Shown here one piece after another: positions 1-5,525 of a DNA stretch of 5,818 bases. The notes under the pieces are model-generated. The model made no database searches and was not told where the DNA came from. It saw only the letters and a program-made list of their open reading frames with translations. Source of the DNA: Stagnihabitans sp043721775 (GTDB lineage: Bacteria; Pseudomonadota; Alphaproteobacteria; Rhodobacterales; Rhodobacteraceae); NCBI GenBank assembly GCA_043721775.1, contig JAYSQA010000022.1, positions 1 through 5,818 of the forward strand. Reading direction: 5' to 3'. Every line of letters starts with the position of its first letter. Position 1 is the first letter of the stretch. A program made the position numbers and the translations under genes.

Positions 1-78
1 AAAACCATCGCCAGCGCCAAAGCATGGCTGCTCATCGCCCACACCCACCGTCTCATCCGCCTGCTCGCAAGGCCATGA
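1..78 (+). CDS. Transposase, C-terminal end only (IS5-like)
   Basis: The first 78 bases read in frame as 25 codons and a TGA stop, ending in a hydrophobic and Arg-rich tail (AKAWLLIAHTHRLIRLLARP). This resembles the C-terminal end of IS5-family DDE transposases, which catalyse cut-and-paste movement of their own element. The start, the catalytic residues and most of the protein lie outside the window, so activity cannot be judged. The call rests mainly on context: a terminal-repeat-like sequence follows 30 bases later and the sequence beyond it is an interrupted gene. The family assignment is an inference. Confidence 0.6.
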   Translation, partial: KTIASAKAWLLIAHTHRLIRLLARP

Positions 79-107
79 CAACACACAGATAGTTTCGAAT
101 CAGACTC
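1..107 (+). mobile_element. IS5-family element (IS1031-like), right end, partial
   Basis: The transposase tail is followed by a short non-coding end finishing with CGAATCAGACTC. Read outward-in this is GAGTCTGATTCG, which resembles my recollection of the IS1031-subgroup IS5 terminal repeat (GAGCCTGATTCG). The next three bases, TTA at 108-110, fit the TNA target duplication of that subgroup. Beyond them begins glycoside hydrolase coding sequence on the opposite strand, placing the boundary at about 107/108. The other end is outside the window. Confidence 0.6.
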
Positions 108-501
108 TTACGCCGTACCGGTCGGCGATATCGCAGAAATCAGCAAAGCGGCCCATCATCACCGCCCACGACCCGGCCTTACCCAAAGGATCATCCGGCA
201 AGGGCTGATCGCCAAGCCGCATCTCGCAGGGCGCGCCAAATCCGCCGCGCAACTGAACGATAGGCTGGAAATCCGGCCAAAGCGGAAATATCCGCAGTTA
301 GGTCAGCCCTGCCGCCGCAAGCGCCGCCAGATCGCGTTCCACCACATCCGGACGCCAGTCCGACCATATCGCCGTCCCCGCGTGCGAGGCCCAGTAATTG
401 CAGCCGACGGCCATCTTGCCGCTCGCAAAATGCTCCACATGCCTCCCAGCCGCCTGAACTGCCGCCTGATCCGCAGCAGCGCCCAGATTGAATTTCGCCA
501 T
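108..501 (-). pseudogene. Glycoside hydrolase (GH5-like / 'beta-galactosidase' type), truncated
   Basis: Read from ATG at 501, the frame gives MAKFNLGAAADQ..., then GCNYWASHAGTAIWSDWRPD at residues 33-51 and DLAALAAAGLT at 57-67. An in-frame TAA follows at 298-300. The same frame then continues with strong similarity: LRIFPLWPDFQPI (69-81), PLPDD (100-104) and MMGRFADFCDIADRYGV (116-131), ending at the IS5 end. The GCNYW...WRPD...LRxFPLWPDFQP pattern is the N-terminal part of a TIM-barrel glycoside hydrolase commonly annotated as cellulase-family or beta-galactosidase. The catalytic acids and most of the barrel are missing. The gene is therefore broken twice, by a nonsense codon and by the IS insertion. 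No clear Shine-Dalgarno precedes 501. The substrate is unknown. Confidence 0.75.
298..300 (-). other. In-frame nonsense codon in the glycoside hydrolase remnant
   Basis: A TAA sits between GLT and LRIFPLWPDF, at codon 68 of the remnant. The reading frame and family similarity are maintained on both sides without a shift, so this is a point lesion and not a natural end. A single C-to-T change from CAA would create it, but the ancestral codon is not known. Confidence 0.7.
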
Positions 502-993
502 TTTGCATGGGAAGTCGCAAGACGTGCACGACATGTCCGCCGGCCTGCGAACTGGCCCGGCACTGGCAAGGTCAATGTCGTCTTCTGTCACATCGCAACA
601 AGCGTCGCCCACAGCCCTCGCCCTGGCTACAGCCACACGCCTGCCTTTGTGCCCCCCCTTCCCGTCAAGGGTCCTTCCCGGCAGAGTCCGGATGCGCAGT
701 GGCGCGGCCGTTCAGATGCAAAACCGGACAGCGTCCATTCTGCGCAAAATCGGTCAGGTAAGCAGGCATATACTTCAATGACTTGTGCAATTCCGATCTT
801 TGCCCTTCGCAACCTTTTACGCCCCCCAAAAGGCGACAGAGCAGGCCGGGAACACAAGCCAAACCAGCAGTCTGATAGACGAATTCGGGCCTTGGTCACG
901 CGCGCCCTTGCACGCCGCGCGAAGCCTGTGACGAAACGACAGGGCGGCAGGCCCAGCAACACGGCCCTGCGCAGTTTGTGGCTGTCAAAGCGG

Positions 994-1044
994 CAGGCCC
1001 ATGCTTTGCAGGCCGATGCTGTGCAGGTCGATGCTGTGCAGGCG
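994..1044. repeat. Short 15-bp tandem repeat, about 3.3 copies
   Basis: Three consecutive 15-bp units start at 994, 1009 and 1024: CAGGCCCATGCTTTG, CAGGCCGATGCTGTG and CAGGTCGATGCTGTG. A partial CAGGCG follows. The first two units differ at two positions and the last two at one. The unit length is a multiple of three, but no credible gene contains it. It is probably replication-slippage sequence in non-coding DNA. Confidence 0.8.
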
Positions 1045-1633
1045 CAGTTTTGCAGGCCATCTTCATGCTTTCGGCAATGCTGCGCAAAATGCCTGGCGAC
1101 GTTCTGATCAGATCGGCGGCAACTTGGCCAGCCGCCTTGCAGGTGGCGCGCGGCAGGCGGTTCAGGAAGCCCGGGCAAAGCCACCGGCTTCGGCGTGGAT
1201 CAGGTCCAGTTCCAGACTTGGGCTGATGGCAGGCAAGTCAGTCCTATACCCGATGATCCGTACCACGGGGGTTGCGGCGCTTCCGATCCAACCAAACCCG
1301 GCGAACACAAGGTTTGGTCGGTCAGGGCAGCTTGGTCATCGCTGACCGATTGGGCGGCCATGAAGCCAAGGCTGGGAAGCTAAGGCTGGTCGGGGGCAAG
1401 ATGGTTGGTTGGGGCGTCAGCCTCCAGCTCCGGCATGACACGGCCGTCAGGCGGCAGACGGTCCAGAAATCAGCAGCAATGACGGCATCGCTGGTGTTCG
1501 AGGCCGCCCCTTTGGAGTTGCCAGGGGAAAAGCGCTTGAGTGGGGTCAGCGCTTCATCTGCACATGCCAATGTAATCCGTGCCCTGCCCGGTGGCGTGTC
1601 AAGGCACCCTCATTCCAGCCCCACCACCCGGCG

Positions 1634-1652
1634 CAGGGGCATGTCTGCCCTG
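1634..1652 (-). terminator. Possible hairpin after the hydrolase gene
   Basis: Directly beyond the stop codon at 1653-1655, CAGGG and CCCTG arms with an inner CA/TG pair (one bulged G) can form a short hairpin around a 4-base loop. No T-run follows on the transcribed strand, so termination is only a guess. Confidence 0.25.
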
Positions 1653-2672
1653 TCAGAGATGCAAGGCCTGACGCAGACGTGCCGTTGCAAACTCCATCGC
1701 TTGCGCGGCCTGAGGCACCACGGCGCCCATGCCGAAGAATTCGTGGGTGACGCCGTCATAGATCCGCACCTCAACCGGCACACCTGCCGCAAGCAGTGCC
1801 GCGCCATATTCCAGCCCCTCGGATCGCAGCGGATCAATCTGCGCCAGGATCAGGGTTGTGGGCGGCAGGTCTTGCAGGTCTATCCGGGTGGAAAGATCAA
1901 TCCTCGGGTCAGCAAAATCCTCGATGGGCGCAAAGACATGCTCGGCAAACCAGGCCATGTCGGGCTTGCCCAAGGGTGCTGCCGCTACGTTTTCAAGGTA
2001 GGACGGCGTTTCCATGTCATTGCCCGCCACGGGATAAACCAGCAGTTGGTGCAACGGCTGGGTGATCCGCGCATCACGCGCCATCAGGGCCACGTTGGTC
2101 GCCAGATTGGCACCGGCACTTTCCCCGGCGACGGCGATCTGGCCGGGGTCTCCGTTCAAGTCCTCCATATGGGCAATCGCCCAAAAATAAGCGGCATAGG
2201 CATCGACATGGGCCGCAGGGAAGATGTCCTCCGGCGCCTGACGATAATGGCACGACAGCACGACCACATCCGCGCCCAGCGCCAAAGCGCGGGCCGAGGT
2301 GTCGTAGGTGTCAATGTTGGCGATGACCCAACCGCCGCCGTGGTAATAGACGACAACCGGAAACGGCCCCTGCCCTGCCGGGGTGTAAACCCGCGCCTTG
2401 ATGTCGCCTGCGGGCCCGGGAATGACAGTGTCACGCGCCTGAACGGCCTCTGCCGGACCGAGGTGGATCTGGCGCGCGGCCATCACGGCCGCAACGGCGT
2501 CGGCCGGTGTAGCCTGAGCGCGGGCTGCCTGCACCGTCAAGGTATGCAACGGCTTTGCCCCCAGCACCGCCAACCGATCCAGCACAGCCTGCATTTGCGG
2601 AGCGGGGCTGGCCATCGTGGCGGGCAAGGTCGGCGTCGGTGTCGGTGTCACGGAAAGCGCTTCATCTGTCAT
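1653..2672 (-). CDS. Alpha/beta hydrolase, HSL (family IV) esterase/lipase
   Basis: This 339-residue protein is a cytoplasmic carboxylester hydrolase of the hormone-sensitive-lipase group. The oxyanion-hole motif HGGGWV is at 111-116 and the nucleophile elbow GESAG at 183-187 (Ser185). The acid is Asp280 in DPLRSEG and the catalytic His310 lies in HEFFGM. All triad residues are present and the length is normal for the family. The N-terminus has a Pro/Thr run (TPTPTPTLP, about 9-17) and no signal peptide. I chose ATG at 2672 because AAGGA (2684-2680) sits 7 bases before it and family similarity starts soon after. The frame stays open to 3041, but that extension looks non-coding. It is divergent from the secreted-repeat gene, and a perfect EcfG-type promoter lies about 55 bases upstream. 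The natural substrate is unknown. Confidence 0.93.
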   Translation of the reverse strand: MTDEALSVTPTPTPTLPATMASPAPQMQAVLDRLAVLGAKPLHTLTVQAARAQATPADAVAAVMAARQIHLGPAEAVQARDTVIPGPAGDIKARVYTPAGQGPFPVVVYYHGGGWVIANIDTYDTSARALALGADVVVLSCHYRQAPEDIFPAAHVDAYAAYFWAIAHMEDLNGDPGQIAVAGESAGANLATNVALMARDARITQPLHQLLVYPVAGNDMETPSYLENVAAAPLGKPDMAWFAEHVFAPIEDFADPRIDLSTRIDLQDLPPTTLILAQIDPLRSEGLEYGAALLAAGVPVEVRIYDGVTHEFFGMGAVVPQAAQAMEFATARLRQALHL

Positions 2673-2726
2673 GACGTGGTCCTTTATGGGAATGCGGGAT
2701 GCATCGGTTCGGCGCAGTGCGAATGG

Positions 2727-2751
2727 AACGAACCACACGGCGTTTGGTTCC
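2727..2751 (-). promoter_or_regulatory. EcfG-type (general stress) promoter of the hydrolase gene
   Basis: On the minus strand the sequence reads GGAAC (2751-2747), 16 bases, then CGTT (2730-2727). This is an exact match to the alphaproteobacterial EcfG consensus GGAAC-N16/17-CGTT. Transcription would start near 2720, giving a leader of roughly 47 bases before the ATG at 2672, with the ribosome site AAGGA inside it. On the plus strand the same segment also reads GGAAC (2725-2729), 16 bases, GGTT, so the element is nearly symmetrical. Promoter identity is inferred from the consensus only. Confidence 0.6.
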
Positions 2752-2920
2752 CCAAAGGTGTGCGGGCGCCTCGCCCTGACCCAGCCGCGTCGCGCGGGCG
2801 TCCACCCATTTCCGGGTTGAGCGGCAACGCCCTTGCCACTGGCGGGCGGTGTCATCTTTGGAACGCCCCTTGGCCAAGACAACGCGTGGGGCCGGTGCGG
2901 CGCCCTTGTGACGCCACGGT

Positions 2921-2962
2921 GCACGGCTTCACGATCACGGCGCACGGCTTCACGATCACGGC
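2921..2962. repeat. Exact 21-bp tandem duplication
   Basis: A 21-bp unit beginning GCACGGCTTCACGATCACGG occurs twice back to back without mismatch (2921-2941 and 2942-2962). A short partial copy (GCACG) follows. The unit equals two helical turns, so a bound protein would meet the same face twice. It lies 14 bp upstream of the inverted repeat and about 95-135 bp before the secreted-repeat gene. Confidence 0.9.
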
Positions 2963-2975
2963 ACGCAGCGATCAG

Positions 2976-2993
2976 CCGGGAACGATTTCCCGG
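2976..2993. promoter_or_regulatory. Inverted repeat overlapping the -35 of the secreted-repeat promoter
   Basis: CCGGGAA and TTCCCGG are perfect 7-bp arms around the 4-base spacer CGAT. The left arm contains most of the GGAAC element at 2979-2983, so a protein bound here would compete with or assist RNA polymerase. It could also simply be a DNA hairpin. The regulator is unknown. Confidence 0.4.
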
Positions 2994-3003
2994 GGTCAGA
3001 GTT
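2979..3003 (+). promoter_or_regulatory. EcfG-like promoter of the secreted-repeat gene
   Basis: GGAAC at 2979-2983 is followed by 16 bases and AGTT (3000-3003), matching GGAAC-N16-CGTT at all but the first, weakest position of the -10. The predicted start near 3010 gives a leader of about 45 bases, similar to that of the divergent hydrolase gene. The match is weaker than for the other two candidates. Confidence 0.4.
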
Positions 3004-3043
3004 GGTCGTTGCTGGCCGGGCATTCTGCCCTCGCGCCGCAACT

Positions 3044-3049
3044 AGGAGG
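3044..3049 (+). promoter_or_regulatory. Strong ribosome binding site
   Basis: AGGAGG is a full Shine-Dalgarno match and lies 7 bases before the ATG at 3057. It fixes the start of the secreted-repeat gene even though the frame is open far upstream. Confidence 0.9.
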
Positions 3050-3056
3050 CTTCAAT

Positions 3057-3440
3057 ATGCAAACCCGAACAATTCTTGGCCTGTTGCTCTCTGGCTTCAT
3101 GATGGGTGGGGTTCCCGCGCTGGCCGATGAGATGATGCCGGGCGTCATGGGGACGACCACGATGGGTCAGGCCATGGTTGATGCCAAAGGCATGGCACTG
3201 TACACCTATGACAAGGACGCTGGCGGCAAGTCGATGTGCAACGCAGATTGCGCCAAAGAGTGGCCGCCCCTGATGGCCACCGCCGACGCCAAGGCAAGTG
3301 GGGATTGGACAATCGTGACCCGCGACGACGGCACGATGATGTGGGCGTTCAAAGGCATGCCGCTTTACACGTTCCTGGATGACAAGAAGGCGGGTGATGT
3401 GATGGGCGACAAAAAGGATGGCTTCCATCTGGCCATGTAA
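3057..3440 (+). CDS. Exported secreted-repeat protein (Lipoprotein_15 / YTxD-repeat family)
   Basis: This 127-residue protein has a Sec signal peptide (hydrophobic core about 6-19, cleavage probably at ALA|DE, residues 23/24). There is no lipobox Cys, so a free periplasmic or secreted protein is expected. Two copies of the family motif follow: GMALYTYDKDAGGKSMCNADCAKEWPPL (45-72), with Cys61 and Cys65, and GMPLYTFLDDKKAGD (100-114). These match the 'secreted repeat of unknown function' family (PF03640), whose biochemical role is not established. Sixteen methionines in 127 residues is high and could mean metal binding or oxidant scavenging, which is a guess. The length is usual for two-repeat members. 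The gene stands alone between an EcfG-like promoter and a hairpin terminator. Confidence 0.9.
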   Translation: MQTRTILGLLLSGFMMGGVPALADEMMPGVMGTTTMGQAMVDAKGMALYTYDKDAGGKSMCNADCAKEWPPLMATADAKASGDWTIVTRDDGTMMWAFKGMPLYTFLDDKKAGDVMGDKKDGFHLAM

Positions 3441-3457
3441 CATCGGCAGAATTTGAA

Positions 3458-3492
3458 AGGACCGGTGGCAGGCAGGGTCTGTCACCGGTCTT
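3458..3492 (+). terminator. Hairpin terminator after the secreted-repeat gene
   Basis: Arms 3460-3471 and 3479-3490 pair over 12 bp (GACCGGTGGCAG against CTGTCACCGGTC, with one G-U wobble) around a 7-base loop. Two further pairs extend it to 3458-3492. It starts 17 bases after the stop codon. No proper U-run follows, only TTGTCC, so termination may be partial or the hairpin may instead protect the 3' end. Confidence 0.6.
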
Positions 3493-3524
3493 GTCCGGGC
3501 ACGGTCAATCGCATGGATTGTGAT

Positions 3525-3549
3525 GGAACCTAAGGGCTTTGGTCACGTT
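3525..3549 (+). promoter_or_regulatory. Orphan EcfG-type promoter
   Basis: GGAAC (3525-3529), 16 bases, CGTT (3546-3549) matches the EcfG consensus exactly. It lies 33 bases beyond the terminator hairpin and points right, into about 180 bases with no credible plus-strand gene before the end of the convergent dehydrogenase gene. A transcript starting near 3557 would be a small RNA or would run antisense to the dehydrogenase. The best short frame (ATG at 3556) has no ribosome site and does not look like protein. Confidence 0.5.
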
Positions 3550-3567
3550 GATCTGATGAAGCAGGTG

Positions 3568-3586
3568 GTCTGTGCGTCAATCAGAC
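3568..3586 (+). other. Short inverted repeat downstream of the orphan promoter
   Basis: GTCTG (3568-3572) and CAGAC (3582-3586) could form a 5-bp stem with a 9-base loop near the 5' end of the predicted transcript. A G-run and five T follow at 3605-3615 without a good GC stem directly before them. It is weak as structure on its own. Confidence 0.2.
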
Positions 3587-3700
3587 AAGGTGGCACAAGG
3601 AACAGGGGGGTTTTTCTGATTTCCCGTCCTGACCAACGCATCGGTAGTCGAGCCTTTAACCCATCCGCAGGCCGTCTGCTTCACCCCCTGGACCAAGCAG

Positions 3701-3714
3701 GCCGGAAGTCCGGC
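3701..3714 (-). terminator. Possible small hairpin after the dehydrogenase gene
   Basis: GCCGGA-AG-TCCGGC is a perfect short palindrome 20 bases beyond the stop codon at 3734-3736, on the downstream side. The arms are short and there is no T-run after it on the minus strand, so the terminator role is uncertain. Confidence 0.3.
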
Positions 3715-3733
3715 TGATCGCCCAGCAGAATGG

Positions 3734-5062
3734 CTATCTTCCATTCGGCACGACGCGCCACACCTTGTTGCCCACATCGTCGGCGACCAGCAGGGCCCCG
3801 GTCCGGTCGATGGCAACACCAACCGGCCGCCCCATCGCTTCCCCATCGGCATTCACGAACCCGGTGAGGATGTCCAGCGGGGCGCCTGCCGGCACTCCCT
3901 TCGCGAAGGGCACGAAAATGACCTTGTAACCCGAGCGCGGCTGACGGTTCCATGACCCGTGCTGGCCTACAAAGGCACCATTGGCATATCGCTTTGGAAA
4001 CAGTTTGCCGGTGTCAAAGGTCAACCCCAGAGAGCCGGTATGCGCCCCCAGCGCATAATCGGGGATCGTGGCGCTGGCGACCAGATCTGGGCGTGGTGGC
4101 TGAGGTCGGCTGTCAACATGCTGCCCGTAGTAGCTGTAAGGCCAGCCGTAAAATCCGCCGCTCCGCAACGCGGTCATGTAGTCGGGCACCAGATCGCTGC
4201 CGATCTCGTCCCGTTCATTGACGGTGACCCACAAGGCACCGCTTGTCGGTTGCCATGACAGCCCGTTGGCATTCCGCAGGCCCGAGGCAAAGATGCGGAC
4301 AGCCCGCGTGGCACGCGTAATCTCAAGCACATCGGCGCGGTTCACCTCGGCGTCCATCCCATTTTCGCCGACGTTGCTGTTTGATCCGACGGTTACGTAA
4401 AGCCGCTTGCCGTCGGGGCTGGCGATGACATCTTTGGTCCAGTGGTGGTTGATCGGCCCGGCGGGCAGGTTGACGATGGTTTGCCCCGGCCCGGTGATGG
4501 CCAGCGCACCGGGCACATAAGGATAGGCCATGACGGCATCAGTATTGGCCACGTAAAGCGTCGTCCCGATCACCGCCATGCCGAAGGGCGAATCAAGCCC
4601 CGCCAGAAAGGCAGACCGCGTTTCTGCCACCCCGTCTTGATCGGCATCGCGCAAAAGCGTGATCCGGTTGGCACTGGGCACTCCGGCACCAGCGACCGCC
4701 ATGACCTGCCCCATAACCCAGCCCTTAAGCCCCGCGCCCGCGTCATGCATCGCCGGCGCATTGCTTTCGGCCACCAGAACATCCCCATTGGGCAGGACAT
4801 GCAGCCAGCGCGGATGATCAAATCCGCCGGCAAATTCGCGGACCCTCAGGCCCGGTGCCGCGATGGGAGTGGCCCCCGCAGGCCAGCCAGTCACGGGCGC
4901 AATGTTGACCGTGGGGATCAGGCCGGGGTCTGGTTTGGGCAGCGCCGGCGTCGGGCCATAGCCTTTGGCGACGTCAACGGTCGCGCTTTCGCAGGATGTC
5001 AGAACCACGCCAGCCAAAGCCAGCGCGGCAAGAGCTATGGCGCCAGGAAAGACCTTCTTCAT
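3734..5062 (-). CDS. Lipoprotein, sorbosone/PQQ-type sugar dehydrogenase family
   Basis: This 442-residue protein has a lipoprotein signal: hydrophobic core AIALAALALAGVVL and lipobox LTSC with Cys24, so it should be anchored in an envelope membrane facing the periplasm. The rest is a six-bladed beta-propeller of the L-sorbosone/glucose dehydrogenase group. Repeated blade motifs include DHPRWLHVLPNGDVLVAES (82-100), DQDGVAETR (141-149), HHWTKDVIASPDGKRLYVTVGSNSN (206-230), GLRNANGL (261-268), NERDEIGSD (282-290), GQHGSWNR (366-373) and GVAIDRTGALLVADD (415-429). Members oxidise sugars or aldehydes with PQQ, but many lack proven activity and the substrate here is unknown. ATG at 5062 has AAGGA 7 bases upstream (5074-5070). 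It lies downstream of the PRC-barrel gene in the same direction, 164 bp away, with a tandem repeat array in between. Confidence 0.9.
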   Translation of the reverse strand: MKKVFPGAIALAALALAGVVLTSCESATVDVAKGYGPTPALPKPDPGLIPTVNIAPVTGWPAGATPIAAPGLRVREFAGGFDHPRWLHVLPNGDVLVAESNAPAMHDAGAGLKGWVMGQVMAVAGAGVPSANRITLLRDADQDGVAETRSAFLAGLDSPFGMAVIGTTLYVANTDAVMAYPYVPGALAITGPGQTIVNLPAGPINHHWTKDVIASPDGKRLYVTVGSNSNVGENGMDAEVNRADVLEITRATRAVRIFASGLRNANGLSWQPTSGALWVTVNERDEIGSDLVPDYMTALRSGGFYGWPYSYYGQHVDSRPQPPRPDLVASATIPDYALGAHTGSLGLTFDTGKLFPKRYANGAFVGQHGSWNRQPRSGYKVIFVPFAKGVPAGAPLDILTGFVNADGEAMGRPVGVAIDRTGALLVADDVGNKVWRVVPNGR

Positions 5063-5076
5063 GCACGCATCCTTGT

Positions 5077-5161
5077 GTTTGAAAGCAATCCCCGGGTTTC
5101 AAAGCACTAGCGGGGTTCGAAAGCCAGTCGCGGGGTTTGAAAGCAGTCGCGGGGTGTGAAA
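5077..5161. repeat. Tandem array of a 19-20-bp unit, about 4.5 copies
   Basis: Units begin at 5077, 5096, 5115 and 5135, each starting GTTTGAAAGC or a close variant and ending near CGCGGG, with a partial unit from 5154 (GTGTGAAAG). Lengths are 19, 19, 20 and 19 bp. The TTTGAAA core becomes palindromic TTTCAAA or TTCGAAA in copies two and three. The array occupies the leader or promoter space directly before the dehydrogenase ribosome site. It could be a regulator-binding array, an mRNA structure element, or slippage-prone spacer. Confidence 0.9.
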
Positions 5162-5226
5162 GGCGGACGGGACGAACACCGGGCTTTGGTCCGGCGTCAC
5201 GCGAAAGATCCACATGCAGAACGGCC

Positions 5227-5522
5227 TTAGTGGTGGTGTTCGGGCAAGGCCCTGACCAGGTCTTTGGTCCAGGTCGTTTTGGCATAGACCGCGCCATCGT
5301 CTGCCCGCACGAAATTCAACGCGCTGGCTGCCAGCGCCTCAGGTTTCACGCCAGTGCCCAGAAAACCGCCAACATCGACGATCACCTGCAACACGGCGTT
5401 CGGGCTGGGAAGATGTGACACCGTCCCGATCTTCACGTCATCGGCATCAAATCGACGGCGTCGATCAGGGTTGCTTCGTTCAATTCGTTAGGCGCCAAGG
5501 CTTTGGGTGGCGAAAGGTCCAT
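5227..5522 (-). pseudogene. PRC-barrel domain protein, frameshifted
   Basis: Reading from ATG at 5522 gives MDLSPPKALAPNELNEATLIDAVD and then a shift at the run of three T (minus strand; plus-strand AAA at 5449-5451), with a stop soon after. The next frame resumes exactly as FDADDVKIGTVSHLP...VIVDVGGFLGTGVKPEALAASALNFVRADDGAVYAKTTWTKDLVRALPEHHH and stops at 5227. Adding one T restores a 98-residue frame (296 bases present, 297 expected). The VDVGGFLGxGxKPxAL...LNF...WTKDxxxALPE pattern is typical of small alphaproteobacterial PRC-barrel proteins, whose role is poorly defined. A GTG at 5436 could start a shorter product. An IS3 element begins 3 bases before the ATG and has replaced the natural ribosome site and promoter. 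Confidence 0.75.
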
Positions 5523-5525
5523 GGG

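Larger units (their letters stand above)
502..1652. other. Gene-poor stretch, no recognisable gene
   Basis: About 1.15 kb separates the glycoside hydrolase remnant from the hydrolase stop codon. Open frames exist on both strands (for example minus 627-1184 and plus 382-1107), but they are rich in Arg, Cys, Pro and Ser in the way shadow frames of GC-rich DNA are. They lack good ribosome sites and match no family I know. A short unframed stretch on the minus strand (about 1198-1333, reading VFAGFGWIGSAATPVV) looks somewhat protein-like and could be a fossil fragment. AGCGCTT occurs twice, 17 bp apart (1531-1537 and 1548-1554). I see no RNA gene. Confidence 0.5.
2673..3056. other. Divergent promoter region, 384 bp
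   Basis: This region separates the hydrolase (leftward) from the secreted-repeat gene (rightward). It holds two outward-pointing EcfG-like promoters, an exact 21-bp tandem duplication and a 7-bp inverted repeat overlapping the rightward -35, each listed separately. The hydrolase frame remains open through it on the minus strand, but the translation is Arg/Pro-rich and resembles no family. Confidence 0.75.

Noticed and set aside
849..872. GGAAC at 849-853 as a further EcfG promoter
   Set aside because: The bases 16-17 positions later read GTCT, not CGTT, and no gene follows.
627..1184. A 185-codon minus-strand frame
   Set aside because: No ribosome site, unusual Arg/Cys-rich composition, no recognisable domain; it spans the 15-bp tandem repeat.
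1548..2670. Shared 13-mer AGCGCTTCATCTG at 1548-1560 and at the hydrolase start (about 2657-2669) as a sign of duplication
   Set aside because: The match does not extend in either direction, and one such 13-mer is plausible by chance in GC-rich DNA of this length.
2673..3041. N-terminal extension of the hydrolase to an ATG at 3041
   Set aside because: The extension is Arg/Pro-rich without family similarity, crosses the 21-bp repeats and the promoter, and ATG 2672 has a good ribosome site.
1272..3440. A 722-codon plus-strand frame covering the hydrolase region and ending in the secreted-repeat protein
   Set aside because: Most of it is the antisense of the clearly real hydrolase; only the last 127 codons, with signal peptide and AGGAGG site, are a gene.
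4442..5110. A 222-codon plus-strand frame
   Set aside because: It is antisense to the intact dehydrogenase gene and has composition typical of a shadow frame.
5077..5161. CRISPR array
   Set aside because: Units are contiguous with no unique spacers and no cas genes are present.
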